Origin: Pseudomonadota bacterium
GTDB taxonomy: Bacteria > Pseudomonadota > Gammaproteobacteria > Xanthomonadales > SZUA-38
Length of the DNA stretch: 64,000 bases
NCBI GenBank assembly: GCA_039033415.1
Contig: JBCCCR010000013.1
Location: 1 to 64,000 of the forward strand
Direction: 5' to 3'
The notes under the pieces are model-generated. The model worked only from the letters and a program-made list of their open reading frames with translations. It was not told the DNA's origin and made no database searches. Positions within the stretch are counted from its first letter, which is position 1. Each line of letters begins with the position of its first letter. The translations under genes were made by a program, and so were the position numbers. Positions 52,465 to 61,419 of the stretch are shown here, in pieces.

Positions 52465-53996
52465 CCGAGTATTCACCGCAGAGATTGCCGTGGTCCAAAT
52501 TGCTGGTCATTGCTGCCGCTGCCCTGCACCTAGCGTCCTGCGGCTCAGCTCAGAATCAGACGCTTGAACCCGCGTTGAATCCGACGGAGTTGACCGCCAG
52601 CGAGGCTTTGCCTCTGCTGCGCTCTGGGCAACTGAGTGTCGAGGCCTACGCTACGAATCTACTGGATCAGACCCAACAGCACAGCCAGTCTTTCAATGCG
52701 TTTCTAGCCGTCGACCGAGCGGCGGTGCTGGAAGCATCCCGGCAGGCCGATACGCAGCGGGCCAACGGCCAGGCCCAGGGCGCGCTCTTTGGTATTCCCA
52801 TCGCTCTGAAGGATCTCATCGTTACTAGAGACCTCCCGACGACCTTTGGCACTGCTCATTTTTCGGGTTATCAGGCTGAGCGCAACGCCCCGCTTGTCGA
52901 TCGACTGCTGGCTGCCGGGGCGATCATCATTGGGAAAAACAACAACCAGGAGTTGGCATACGGATCCAATGGCTACAACGCCCACTACGGTCAACAGCTG
53001 AATCCCTATGACTCCGCGCGCATCGCCGGCGGCTCCTCTGGCGGAGGCGCGGCCGCCGTCGCGGCACGGATGGTTCCGATTGCGCTCGGGAGCGATACGG
53101 CCGCATCGATTCGAGTGCCGGCCGCATTCACCGGACTCTACGGATTTAGACCCAGCACCGGACGCTACGACCTGTCCGGCGTTTGGCCCATCGCACCGAC
53201 GCTGGATACCGTTGGGCCGTTAGCGCGTTCTCCCCAGGATCTGACGCTCATCGACTCCGTACTGGCTGACGATTTCTCCGAGCTGCCGAAGCTAAACCTT
53301 AGGAACCTGCGGCTAGGAGTGCCGCAAACGTATTTTCAGGTCAGCAGCAGCCAGGAGATGCGGAAAACCTTTGAGCAGTTTCTTGGGCGCTTAGAGCAGG
53401 CAGGAGTGACGCTCGTACGCGCCGACCTTCCGCGGGCAAGAGAACTGACTGACGCGGGCCTTTACCCCATTTTGTTTCATGAAACCTACCCTGCGGTGAC
53501 CGCGTTTCTGTCTCGCTGGGCCCCTGAAACAAGCATCGAAACGTTGCATCAGTCGCTCGGCTGGGACGTCAAGGTGTTGTGGGATGAATTTGTGATGCCG
53601 AACGCACCAGGTGCTATTCCGGAAGCCGTCTACCGAACCGCTATTGAGGAAGTTCGGCCGGCCATGCAGAAGAGCTACGACGATTATTTTCGGCAGCATC
53701 GGGTGGCAGCACTGATTTTTCCGGCAACGGCCGATTCGGCGCCGCCGGCCAATCCACCAAACCCTCAGGAAACCACGATCGACGGCAAGACCGTTTCTAT
53801 TTTCGTCAACGACGAAAATTCTAGCCCAGGGGCGCTTGCGGGACAGCCAGGCGTGGTGCTCCCGATAGCGTTAAGCAGTCAGGGATTGCCGCTAGCGGTT
53901 TCGCTCGATGGAAAGCGTGATCGAGACAGGGAGTTATTGGCGGTTACGGAACTCCTTGCGACGTTGCTTACCCCGTTGTCGCCGCCTCAACTTTGA
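52461..53996 (+). CDS. Amidase-signature-family lipoprotein
   Basis: A 511-residue amidase. The Ser-cisSer-Lys triad is fully visible: Lys117 (ALKDLI), Ser192 (GGSSGGG) and nucleophile Ser216 (DTAASIRVPA). Spacings of 75 and 24 residues are exactly those of FAAH. An N-terminal lipobox (LHLASC, Cys27) after a hydrophobic stretch indicates a lipoprotein facing the periplasm. It hydrolyses an amide bond, perhaps an N-acyl or peptide amide. The GTG start overlaps the hydrolase stop by four bases. Together with the TonB receptor, import is followed by periplasmic amide cleavage and then cytoplasmic hydrolysis. Confidence 0.9.
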   Translation: MTEYSPQRLPWSKLLVIAAAALHLASCGSAQNQTLEPALNPTELTASEALPLLRSGQLSVEAYATNLLDQTQQHSQSFNAFLAVDRAAVLEASRQADTQRANGQAQGALFGIPIALKDLIVTRDLPTTFGTAHFSGYQAERNAPLVDRLLAAGAIIIGKNNNQELAYGSNGYNAHYGQQLNPYDSARIAGGSSGGGAAAVAARMVPIALGSDTAASIRVPAAFTGLYGFRPSTGRYDLSGVWPIAPTLDTVGPLARSPQDLTLIDSVLADDFSELPKLNLRNLRLGVPQTYFQVSSSQEMRKTFEQFLGRLEQAGVTLVRADLPRARELTDAGLYPILFHETYPAVTAFLSRWAPETSIETLHQSLGWDVKVLWDEFVMPNAPGAIPEAVYRTAIEEVRPAMQKSYDDYFRQHRVAALIFPATADSAPPANPPNPQETTIDGKTVSIFVNDENSSPGALAGQPGVVLPIALSSQGLPLAVSLDGKRDRDRELLAVTELLATLLTPLSPPQL

Positions 53997-54289
53997 CTCA
54001 AAGCCCGACTTGCGGGGTCAGATGAATGAAGCCTATCGGCTAACCATTTGTGCCTCACTAGTCTGACTCTGACGGCTTCGACGCCAAAATTTTATCGGCT
54101 GTTTCGCGGGCTTGACCAGCGCAGCGATCAGGGCATGAGCTCCACTCGAGGATCAGGACTCAAGGATTTTGTCGTTTTCTACCGACTTCTGCGTAGAATC
54201 TTCTCGAACAGACCACGTTAGAAATGACCTTGTTATTCGTTGATCGGCCGTGACCTGTCAGTCGACGCCTGGTATCCCAAGGAAGCCTC

Positions 54290-56044
54290 ATGCCAAAACC
54301 ACTACTGACCATCCTTCTGCTCGCGGGACTGAGCTTCGACGCGATCGCCCAGCTTTCCAGCACCTTTACCTACCAGGGGCAGCTGGAGTCGGGCGGCCAG
54401 CTCGCCAACGGCAACTTTGATTTCCGTTTTGTTTTATTTGACGCGCCCTCGGACGGCGCCGAGGTTGGAATTCCGTTCGAGATTGACTCTGTTAACGTCT
54501 TGAACGGTACCTTCATCGTGGAGCTGGATTTTGGCGACACGCCTTACGACGGCACCCAGCTATGGCTGGACATCGCCGTCCGCCCCGCTTCGGGACCCGG
54601 CGAACCTTACACCGGGCTCACGCCGCGGCAAAAGGTTACCGCCGTCCCCTATGCGCTCCATGCCGACATGGTGGCAACCAACGCGATTTCCGCCGCTGAG
54701 ATTGCCGACGGCGCCGTGGGGCCCGCCGAAATCGCGGGCGGCGCTGTCGGCGCGCCGGCTTTGGCCGGGGCAGCGGTAGGTACACAAGCGATCCAGGACG
54801 GAGCAATTACCCAGGCAAAGCTTGCGGCCAACTCGGTTTCGTCGGCGCAGGTGGTTGACGGTAGTCTCGGCGCCGCTGACGTCGCGTCGGACCAGATCCA
54901 GCTGCGCGTTCGCGGCTCCTGCGCTGCGGACACTTATCTCGCAGGCGTTAACGCCGATAGTTCGGTGCAATGCGTCGGATTGCCCTATGGGCTTGCCCGG
55001 TCCGTCACCTCAAATGTTGGAACTTTTGGCGGTGAGGTTGCTGTGGTGGTGGGCGATGGAAACCGTCCGCTGGTTTCCTTTTACGACGGGCTGACCACCG
55101 CCCTGCGTCTCCTGGACTGTCTCAACGACGTCTGCAGCGCAAGCGAAACTCGCACGCTGGACAACAACGGGGTGGTCGGCCGCTTTTCCGATATGGCCCT
55201 GCGGGCCAACGGTCTGCCGGCGATCAGCTATATCGATAGCGGCGGTGATCAGCTTAAGTTTTATGACTGTGCCGACGCGCGTTGCACGACAGGCGTGGCA
55301 CGAGAACTGGCCGGCGTGGGAACCGCCATCCAGGCAACCAGTATCGCTGTTAGAAACAACGGCCGCCCCATCATCAGCTACCACAACGGAGTCACCGACT
55401 CCCTAAACGTCTATGACTGCACGAACTCCACATGCACCATCGGCACGGCCCGGACGCTCGACGCCACCGCGTCCGTGGGCTTTCAGTCGAGCGTCGCGAT
55501 CGGCGTGGACGGGTTTCCCGTCATCAGCTACTACGACGGTGACAACGACCGACTGAAACTCTACGCCTGTAACGGCAGCACCTGCAGCGCCGGTGCGGCT
55601 CGGACCCTCGATAGCGACGGCAACGTCGGTTTGTTCACGGCAATCGCCATCAAGTTAGACAATTTCCCCATCGTCACCTACTACGACTCTACCCTTGACC
55701 AGCTGAAGGCCTACCGCTGCAGTAACTTCGTTTGCTCTTTTGGCACAGACGTTGTCCTGGATACGCTGAGCAACGTCGGCGGATTCAGCAGCATTGTGGT
55801 TCGGCCCGGCGGCTTGCCGATTGTGAGCTACATCGACAACACCAACGGCGATCTCAAGCTTTACGACTGCCTGGACAGCAACTGCAGCAGCGGCATCGCC
55901 CGGCGCCTCGACCAGCGTACCGTACTGGCCGGCCCCACCAGCATCGCGCTATCTGAGGAAGGTTTTCCGATCATCGCCTACGAGGACAACACGTCGTCCA
56001 CGGTTCGTCTGTATCGCTGCGGCGATGCAGCCTGCGAACGGTAA
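54290..56044 (+). CDS. Exported protein with Cx4C propeller repeats, paralogue of 34743-36566
   Basis: A 584-residue protein with AAGGA before the ATG and a leader LLTILLLAGLSFDAIAQ. The architecture is the same as 34743-36566: FTYQGQLESGGQLANGNFDF domain, PRQKVTAVPYALHAD linker, heptads such as AISAAEIADGAVGPAEIAGG, then about eight 46-residue repeats (RPIISYHNG, LKLYACNGSTCSAGAARTLD), closing with the half repeat RLYRCGDAACER. Each repeat has a Cys-x4-Cys pair. It is more GC-rich than its paralogue and lies outside the tRNA-bounded units, so it may be the resident chromosomal version. There is no FxxGFE tail. Confidence 0.82.
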   Translation: MPKPLLTILLLAGLSFDAIAQLSSTFTYQGQLESGGQLANGNFDFRFVLFDAPSDGAEVGIPFEIDSVNVLNGTFIVELDFGDTPYDGTQLWLDIAVRPASGPGEPYTGLTPRQKVTAVPYALHADMVATNAISAAEIADGAVGPAEIAGGAVGAPALAGAAVGTQAIQDGAITQAKLAANSVSSAQVVDGSLGAADVASDQIQLRVRGSCAADTYLAGVNADSSVQCVGLPYGLARSVTSNVGTFGGEVAVVVGDGNRPLVSFYDGLTTALRLLDCLNDVCSASETRTLDNNGVVGRFSDMALRANGLPAISYIDSGGDQLKFYDCADARCTTGVARELAGVGTAIQATSIAVRNNGRPIISYHNGVTDSLNVYDCTNSTCTIGTARTLDATASVGFQSSVAIGVDGFPVISYYDGDNDRLKLYACNGSTCSAGAARTLDSDGNVGLFTAIAIKLDNFPIVTYYDSTLDQLKAYRCSNFVCSFGTDVVLDTLSNVGGFSSIVVRPGGLPIVSYIDNTNGDLKLYDCLDSNCSSGIARRLDQRTVLAGPTSIALSEEGFPIIAYEDNTSSTVRLYRCGDAACER

Positions 56045-56260
56045 TCGCAGTTTCTAATCATAAGGGTTCCGCACACGGTGCCAGGTCCGAACGGCAGTGT
56101 TAAAGGGTAGCTAAGGCCTAAGACGGTCTGGGATCAGAGAGCCCCGATGTCACGTACGAGATTTTGGCAAATTGAGCGATGTTCGGTCGTCTCCTGTTGC
56201 GGAACGTATGGTCGGGCGCCGGTACGAGCCCTTCCCAACGAACAGACTTCCCAAGCTCTC

Positions 56261-57289
56261 TTAGCGCGATCGTCGGTACCAATCTGCTAGCGCTCGTCCA
56301 ATAGCGTACGGCTGGTCCTCCTGCACAAAATGACGGCCAGCACCGATGTACGTCACCTCGATGTTTTTGGCCTTTCCGACCCAGTAATCGGCGGTGCTCG
56401 GCGGATTCAACGTGCCGGGGCGCGCATAGAGAAAAAGCCAGGGTATATCGGTCTGCTCCAGCCACTGGTTGTAGGCCGAGACCACGGCTTTCGTATCCGT
56501 CGGAACGCCGCCGATCGGCATCATCGCCGGCCAGCTCGCGAGAAATTTGCGAGACTCCGACGTGCGGAACGGCATTCGGTAGTGATTGTGGATCTGCTCG
56601 GTCAGCGGCCTCACGACCGCTTGCGGTAGCGCGGACTCGATAAAATAGTTTTCCTCGATGATTTCCCGCGGGCCACTGACCGGCGCCCGCACTCGCCGGA
56701 AAAAGGCCGCAGAACCGGGCTGCAGCGCATCGTAGCTATCCGCCGGCATCGTGGGCGCTACAATCGCTTCCATCGTGGCGATGGCGCGAACCTTGTTTGG
56801 ATGCAGACGAGCATAGTGCAGGCCGAGCGCTGAGCCCCAGTCGTGCATGACCAGCGTAAGGCGTTCCAGGCCCAGTGCGGCGATGAACCCAGCCACCAGC
56901 TCATAGTGCTCCTCGAACGTCATCGCTGACTCCTGCGCCGCGGATTGGCCAAAACCCAGCAGATCCATAGCAATAACTCTGCCCTGCCCCTCCAGATGCG
57001 GCATGACGTTCCGCCAAAGATAGGACGACGTCGGAACACCGTGCAGAAACAGGATCGGGTCACCCTGGCCCGCCTCGACGTAGGCCAGCTCAAACCCATG
57101 CACGGTGACGCCTTTTCTCGGAAGAGTCGGCTCGGACTCAATGGGCAGGGGTGGCGCCTTAAAGCCCGCATAGGCCTCGTTGGCGCCCGACCCCGAGGCG
57201 AAGGCCAGTAGGCAAACAAGAAGCCATGTCGTTGTTAGCCGATTGAAGGATCGAGTTATTTCTCCTCTATACGCGCGCAAGTCGGGCAT
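56261..57289 (-). CDS. Haloalkane-dehalogenase-like alpha/beta hydrolase, exported
   Basis: 342 residues from the ATG at 57289, with a signal peptide (TTTWLLVCLLAFASGSGANE) that cytoplasmic dehalogenases lack. The catalytic set resembles subfamily HLD-II: nucleophile Asp150 in VMHDWGSALGLHY, acid Glu174 in ATMEAIVAP, base His320 in GAGRHFVQEDQP, and the halide-binding Trp151. However, the second halide-stabilising residue, Asn of HGNPTSSYLWR, is Val85 here (HGVPTSSYLWR). The protein may therefore be a secreted epoxide- or ester-hydrolase-like relative rather than a true dehalogenase. The frame is open 46 codons further upstream without leader-like sequence. Confidence 0.85.
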   Translation of the reverse strand: MPDLRAYRGEITRSFNRLTTTWLLVCLLAFASGSGANEAYAGFKAPPLPIESEPTLPRKGVTVHGFELAYVEAGQGDPILFLHGVPTSSYLWRNVMPHLEGQGRVIAMDLLGFGQSAAQESAMTFEEHYELVAGFIAALGLERLTLVMHDWGSALGLHYARLHPNKVRAIATMEAIVAPTMPADSYDALQPGSAAFFRRVRAPVSGPREIIEENYFIESALPQAVVRPLTEQIHNHYRMPFRTSESRKFLASWPAMMPIGGVPTDTKAVVSAYNQWLEQTDIPWLFLYARPGTLNPPSTADYWVGKAKNIEVTYIGAGRHFVQEDQPYAIGRALADWYRRSR

Positions 57290-57493
57290 GACGGTTATGC
57301 ACTCCGTTGTTTGACGGCAAATCGCTATAGCAAAACGCATTAGCCAAACGGGCTGTGGAAATGTCGACGGACCCCCCGGACAGATCGACCAATCCTCAAA
57401 GAGCGGAGTCATCGAATGCAGCCCCAACCACCTAACCGAAGCGGGATCTGATAACGTGGTCGACGGTACACGTTGAGAACCGGAGCAAGCTGA

Positions 57494-58573
57494 ATGAAAC
57501 AGGTGTGGAGTCGAGTTTTTCTTGTCGTTGCTCTAGTGGCTGGAAGTGCTGCCCAGGCGGCCTGGGAGCCACCGGCACTCAGCGAAGAGGACACTCAGCG
57601 TGCCGAAAACATGTACCAAACCTACTGCGCGCTCTGTCACGGCAAGGATCGCGAGGGCTATGCTGCCGATCACGCCCCATCCCTTCGATCAAAATCCCTC
57701 CTGAGCACCGGGCTGCCCAACTTCGTTTACATGACCATCGGTTGGGGTCGCGCAAACACCGCGATGGAAGGCTACAGTGAAGAAATGGGCGGGCCCTTAA
57801 GCCGGGAAGATATCGGGCTGTTGACGGTCTGGCTGGCCCAGGTAGAACCGGTTGAGTTCATCGAGTTGTCCAGCAAATCAGTTGCCGGGGATGCCGCGCG
57901 AGGCGCTACGATCTATGCGGAAAACTGCGCCGAATGCCACGGTGAAACGGGCCAGGGTGTCACCGCGCCCTCGCTTGGCGATCAGGCCCTGCTCGCCCAC
58001 GCCTCCGATCAGTTTCTGCGTTACGCCGTCGTCAACGGCCGCGATGGCACGCCGATGAAAAGCTTCTCGGATGTGCTCAGCGACGAACAGATCGACAACG
58101 TGGTGGCCTACCTGCGCAGTCAGTCTTCCGGCTGGAGCCCGAACCCACCGAAGCTTGTGAGCCCACCCTCACCCGATCAGTACGTACTGAACCCGGAGGG
58201 CGAGACGCCCACTTTCACGCTGCGGGAGGATCGCTACGTGCCTGCGGCCGAGGTGGTCGCGGCACTGGAGCAGAAAAAACGGTTCATTTTGCTCGACACC
58301 CGTCCCGCGTCAGCCTGGCAGCGCAGTCATATCCCCGGCGCTGTGCCCATGCCTTATTACCGGGAAAAGGAGCGTGCGGGAGAGAATCTACCCAACGACG
58401 GCACGTGGATTGTCGCTTACTGCGCGTGCCCCCATGCCGCCTCAGACTTTGTCATCAACAACCTCCGCGAACTCGGCTACCAGAAAACCGCTGTCATCGA
58501 TGAGGGCATTCTGCGCTGGACGTCGATGGGGCTGCCGGTGACGACCGGGGCGGCGATGGCGCCGGACGGTTAA
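57494..58573 (+). CDS. Di-haem cytochrome c fused to a rhodanese domain
   Basis: A 359-residue exported protein (leader VWSRVFLVVALVAGSAAQA). Two c-type haem sites: Cys45-Ala-Leu-Cys48-His49 (CALCH) and Cys145-Ala-Glu-Cys148-His149 (CAECH), in two cytochrome-c domains of about 85 residues. Residues about 245-350 form a rhodanese-like sulfurtransferase domain with LLDTRPASAWQRSHIPGAV and the active-site loop YCACPHAAS (Cys310/Cys312). The fusion would put electron transfer and persulfide chemistry together in the periplasm, suggesting sulfur or thiol oxidation. GGAG lies nine bases before the ATG. Confidence 0.9.
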   Translation: MKQVWSRVFLVVALVAGSAAQAAWEPPALSEEDTQRAENMYQTYCALCHGKDREGYAADHAPSLRSKSLLSTGLPNFVYMTIGWGRANTAMEGYSEEMGGPLSREDIGLLTVWLAQVEPVEFIELSSKSVAGDAARGATIYAENCAECHGETGQGVTAPSLGDQALLAHASDQFLRYAVVNGRDGTPMKSFSDVLSDEQIDNVVAYLRSQSSGWSPNPPKLVSPPSPDQYVLNPEGETPTFTLREDRYVPAAEVVAALEQKKRFILLDTRPASAWQRSHIPGAVPMPYYREKERAGENLPNDGTWIVAYCACPHAASDFVINNLRELGYQKTAVIDEGILRWTSMGLPVTTGAAMAPDG

Positions 58574-58690
58574 CGCGAACTTGCCATCGTTGGATTGATT
58601 GGAGGCACCCGCTTGCCGACGGGTCTTCGCATGCGAAAATTTTTCATTGGGATTTTGGTCGTTGTCGCCCTCGCCTAACTCGGCCTTTTC

Positions 58691-59437
58691 TTGGCGCGTG
58701 CGGGAAACGCCACGCTTGATCACGGCGATGAGCTCGACACAGGCATGTACGGAACCGTAGCAATCTTTGGCGCCACCGGAACGATCGGAGACGGCCTGCT
58801 CAAGGCAGCGCTCAACGATCCCAAGGTGAAGGCGATTCGGGTGATCACCCGCCGACCATCACCACGTATCGAAGCGGGCGTTGCTACCGGCAGAGTCACC
58901 ATGACCATCCACAAAGACTACCTGGACTATGCCGGGCTTCTCGACTCGCTCGCCGACGTCGATACGGTTTTCTGGGCGATTGGTATCAGTTCGAGGGGTG
59001 TCGATGAGCAGAGGTACCGGGAAATCCACGTGGACTACCCTTCTCGGTTCTTGACGGAGTGGATGGCCGTGAGCCAAAAGCCCAGCGCTTCGTTCCACTA
59101 CGTCAGCGGTAGCGGTGCTAAGGCCGAATCCCGCATGATGTGGGCTCGAGAGAAAGCGCACGCGGAATCGCAGCTGGCTAATCTTGCTGCCGGTTCAAAC
59201 GTCCGGGTGGTGTCCTATCGGCCGTCCGCCATCCTGCCGACCGAGGCCGAGGCAAACCTCGGCCATCGCTTGCTTTACGCCGTCCTTTCCCCGATCAAAG
59301 CAGCGGTTGCCGCCGAGTCAATCGGACGGGCGATACTGGAAGTCAGCGCAAGAGGCGAGGACTATCCCAATGGGACCATCCTGGAAAACCCACAAATCAT
59401 TTCACTCGATACGGCGTATCTCGAACGCCATCCGTAG
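58691..59437 (+). CDS. NAD(P)-binding Rossmann protein (atypical SDR/NmrA-like) with interrupted leader
   Basis: Residues beginning GTVAIFGATGTIGDGLLKAA form a classic atypical-SDR nucleotide-binding motif, followed by RVITRRPSP, VDTVFWAIGISS, FHYVSGSGA and YRPSAILPT; overall similar to NAD-dependent epimerase-like or NmrA proteins. No clear catalytic YxxxK is present. The frame continues upstream, in register, to an ATG at 58631 encoding MRKFFIGILVVVALA, an in-frame TAA (58676-58678), then LGLFLARAGNATL. The original gene therefore encoded a membrane anchor now cut by a stop. Translation could restart at TTG 58691 or ATG 58745. It may be a young pseudogene or a soluble version. Confidence 0.75.
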   Translation: MARAGNATLDHGDELDTGMYGTVAIFGATGTIGDGLLKAALNDPKVKAIRVITRRPSPRIEAGVATGRVTMTIHKDYLDYAGLLDSLADVDTVFWAIGISSRGVDEQRYREIHVDYPSRFLTEWMAVSQKPSASFHYVSGSGAKAESRMMWAREKAHAESQLANLAAGSNVRVVSYRPSAILPTEAEANLGHRLLYAVLSPIKAAVAAESIGRAILEVSARGEDYPNGTILENPQIISLDTAYLERHP

Positions 59438-59600
59438 CGCGAACCCGACGGACGAGGCGCATGGGCATTCCCGTGCTGGCAGCTCCCCCTTCCGAGGGCT
59501 GGGTATCTCGTTTGCAGGGTCTATCAGGAGGATTCGGATGTCGATGACATTAGAAACTGAAGACATCGGTCGCTGATTTCACCCTCTACTACTCGGGAAT

Positions 59601-61244
59601 CTAGCTAAACTCCAGCACGCTCACATCCCATGACTCCGGCGCTTCAAAGCCCAGGAGGTTGATCGCGGTAGCGGCGAGATTGCTCAGTCCGAAACCAGCG
59701 TCTTCCCGCAGCCCGACGGCGCCATCGGAAACGTTGTCGTAAAGAATAAAGGGCACTGGGTTCAGGGTATGGGAGGTCTTTGACTTGAACGAGCCGTCGT
59801 CGTTTCGTTTCGGTTCGCCCGCTTTGTCCAGCTCAAACATTTGGTCAGCGTTGCCGTGGTCGGCCGTGATAATGGCGACTCCGCCCATCTCATCCACAAC
59901 CTTGAGCACCCTACTCAGGGCGAGGTCTACCGCTTCCACCGCAATCATGGTCGCCGCGAAGTCGCCGGTATGCCCAACCATGTCCCCGTTCGCGAAATTC
60001 ACCCGCAGGAATCGATACTCGCCGGATCTCAACCGGCTGATGAGTTCGTCGGTTACCTCAGCAGATTTCATCCAGGGGCGCTGTTCGAAAGGAATCACGT
60101 CGGACGGGATCTCTACGTAGGTTTCCAGGTCATCGGAAAACTTGCCGCTGCGATTGCCGTTCCAAAAATACGTGACGTGCCCGAACTTCTGCGTCTCCGC
60201 GATGGCAAACTGCGATACGCCGCTGGCGGCAAGGTATTCCCCCATGGTCTCTTTGATGGCCGGTGGGAACACCAGAAAACGCTCCGGGAGCTGCAGATCA
60301 CCGTCGTACTGCAGCATCCCCGCATAGGTCACCTTCGGGAAGCGGACTCGGTCAAACGCCTCGAAATCTTCCTCTACGAAGGCGCGGCTGATCTCGATGG
60401 CGCGGTCACCGCGAAAATTGAAAAACACCACGCTGTCGTTGTCTTCGATGAGACCGATGGCCTTCCCGTCTTCCGCAATCACAAACGGCGGCAGGTCCTG
60501 ATCGATCACTCCAGGCTTTTGCTGGCGCAACGCGGTGATGGCCTCGGCGGCAGACTCGAACTGCGGCCCCTGACCCAGCACGTGGGTCTGCCAGCCCCGC
60601 TCAACCATGCTCCAGTCGGCCTCATAGCGGTCCATGGTGATGTTCATCCGTCCGCCGCCGCTGGCGATCCGAACATCAAAATCCACCTCCCGCACCTGCT
60701 CCAAAAATCGCTCGAAGGGCTCAACGTATTCCAGCGCGGAGGTCTCTGGGACATCGCGCCCGTCCAGCAGGATGTGTACCCTAACCCGTTTCTGCCCGTC
60801 CTGCTTCGCGCGCTGGATCAGCGCCTGCAGATGGTTGATGTGTGAGTGGACGTTGCCGTCGGAGAACAGACCCATGAAATGCAGCGTGGAATCGTGGTCC
60901 CTGCTGTTTTCGATCACCTCTCGCCAGGGCTGCCCCTGGAAAAGCGCTTCGCTGGCGATGGCCTGGTTGACCAGCGCCGCACCCTGTTCGTAGACCTGGC
61001 CAGCCCCCATGGCGTTGTGGCCTACCTCCGAATTGCCCATGTCGCCGTCACTGGGCATGCCTACGGCGGTACCGTGGGCCTTCAGCGCCGTGTTGGGATA
61101 TTGGGCCAGGAGCCGATCCAGCGTCGGCGTATTGCCGTGGTAGATTGCGTTGCCTTCTCGATTGGCCGACAGTCCCATACCGTCCATGACCACCATCAGG
61201 ACCGGACCGTTAATTCCTGGGAAGGTGGGGTGTTGCTTTAACAT
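59601..61244 (-). CDS. gpmI: 2,3-bisphosphoglycerate-independent phosphoglycerate mutase
   Basis: A 547-residue cytoplasmic enzyme interconverting 3- and 2-phosphoglycerate through a phosphoserine. The metal-binding DGMG (Asp21), nucleophile Ser72 in DMGNSEVGHNAMGAG, the catalytic HGNTPTLD, HILLDGRDVP, the GHTGDFAATM loop and the second metal site ITADHGNADQM are all present. Length is close to the usual 510-550. It is a housekeeping glycolysis/gluconeogenesis gene and marks the return to core chromosome after the accessory region. It faces a divergent dioxygenase gene across 175 bases. Confidence 0.97.
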   Translation of the reverse strand: MLKQHPTFPGINGPVLMVVMDGMGLSANREGNAIYHGNTPTLDRLLAQYPNTALKAHGTAVGMPSDGDMGNSEVGHNAMGAGQVYEQGAALVNQAIASEALFQGQPWREVIENSRDHDSTLHFMGLFSDGNVHSHINHLQALIQRAKQDGQKRVRVHILLDGRDVPETSALEYVEPFERFLEQVREVDFDVRIASGGGRMNITMDRYEADWSMVERGWQTHVLGQGPQFESAAEAITALRQQKPGVIDQDLPPFVIAEDGKAIGLIEDNDSVVFFNFRGDRAIEISRAFVEEDFEAFDRVRFPKVTYAGMLQYDGDLQLPERFLVFPPAIKETMGEYLAASGVSQFAIAETQKFGHVTYFWNGNRSGKFSDDLETYVEIPSDVIPFEQRPWMKSAEVTDELISRLRSGEYRFLRVNFANGDMVGHTGDFAATMIAVEAVDLALSRVLKVVDEMGGVAIITADHGNADQMFELDKAGEPKRNDDGSFKSKTSHTLNPVPFILYDNVSDGAVGLREDAGFGLSNLAATAINLLGFEAPESWDVSVLEFS

Positions 61245-61419
61245 CGCGTTTTCTCCGTACTCGATGCCAGGGTTGCTGGGAGTTCAGTGCTCGCCGGAGC
61301 GCTATTGTCTCTCAGGTCGGCAGCGACGTCATGAAAAATCCCGCCTGTGCTGCCGGTCGGCGGTTTTCCGACGCAGTCCAGGGTAGCCGCCCCGCTCGAT
61401 TGTCTGTTCCAATACAGCG

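Noticed and set aside
59841-60845. 334-codon plus-strand ORF
   Set aside because: It lies antisense to gpmI, whose motifs are unambiguous; a shadow frame of a GC-rich gene.
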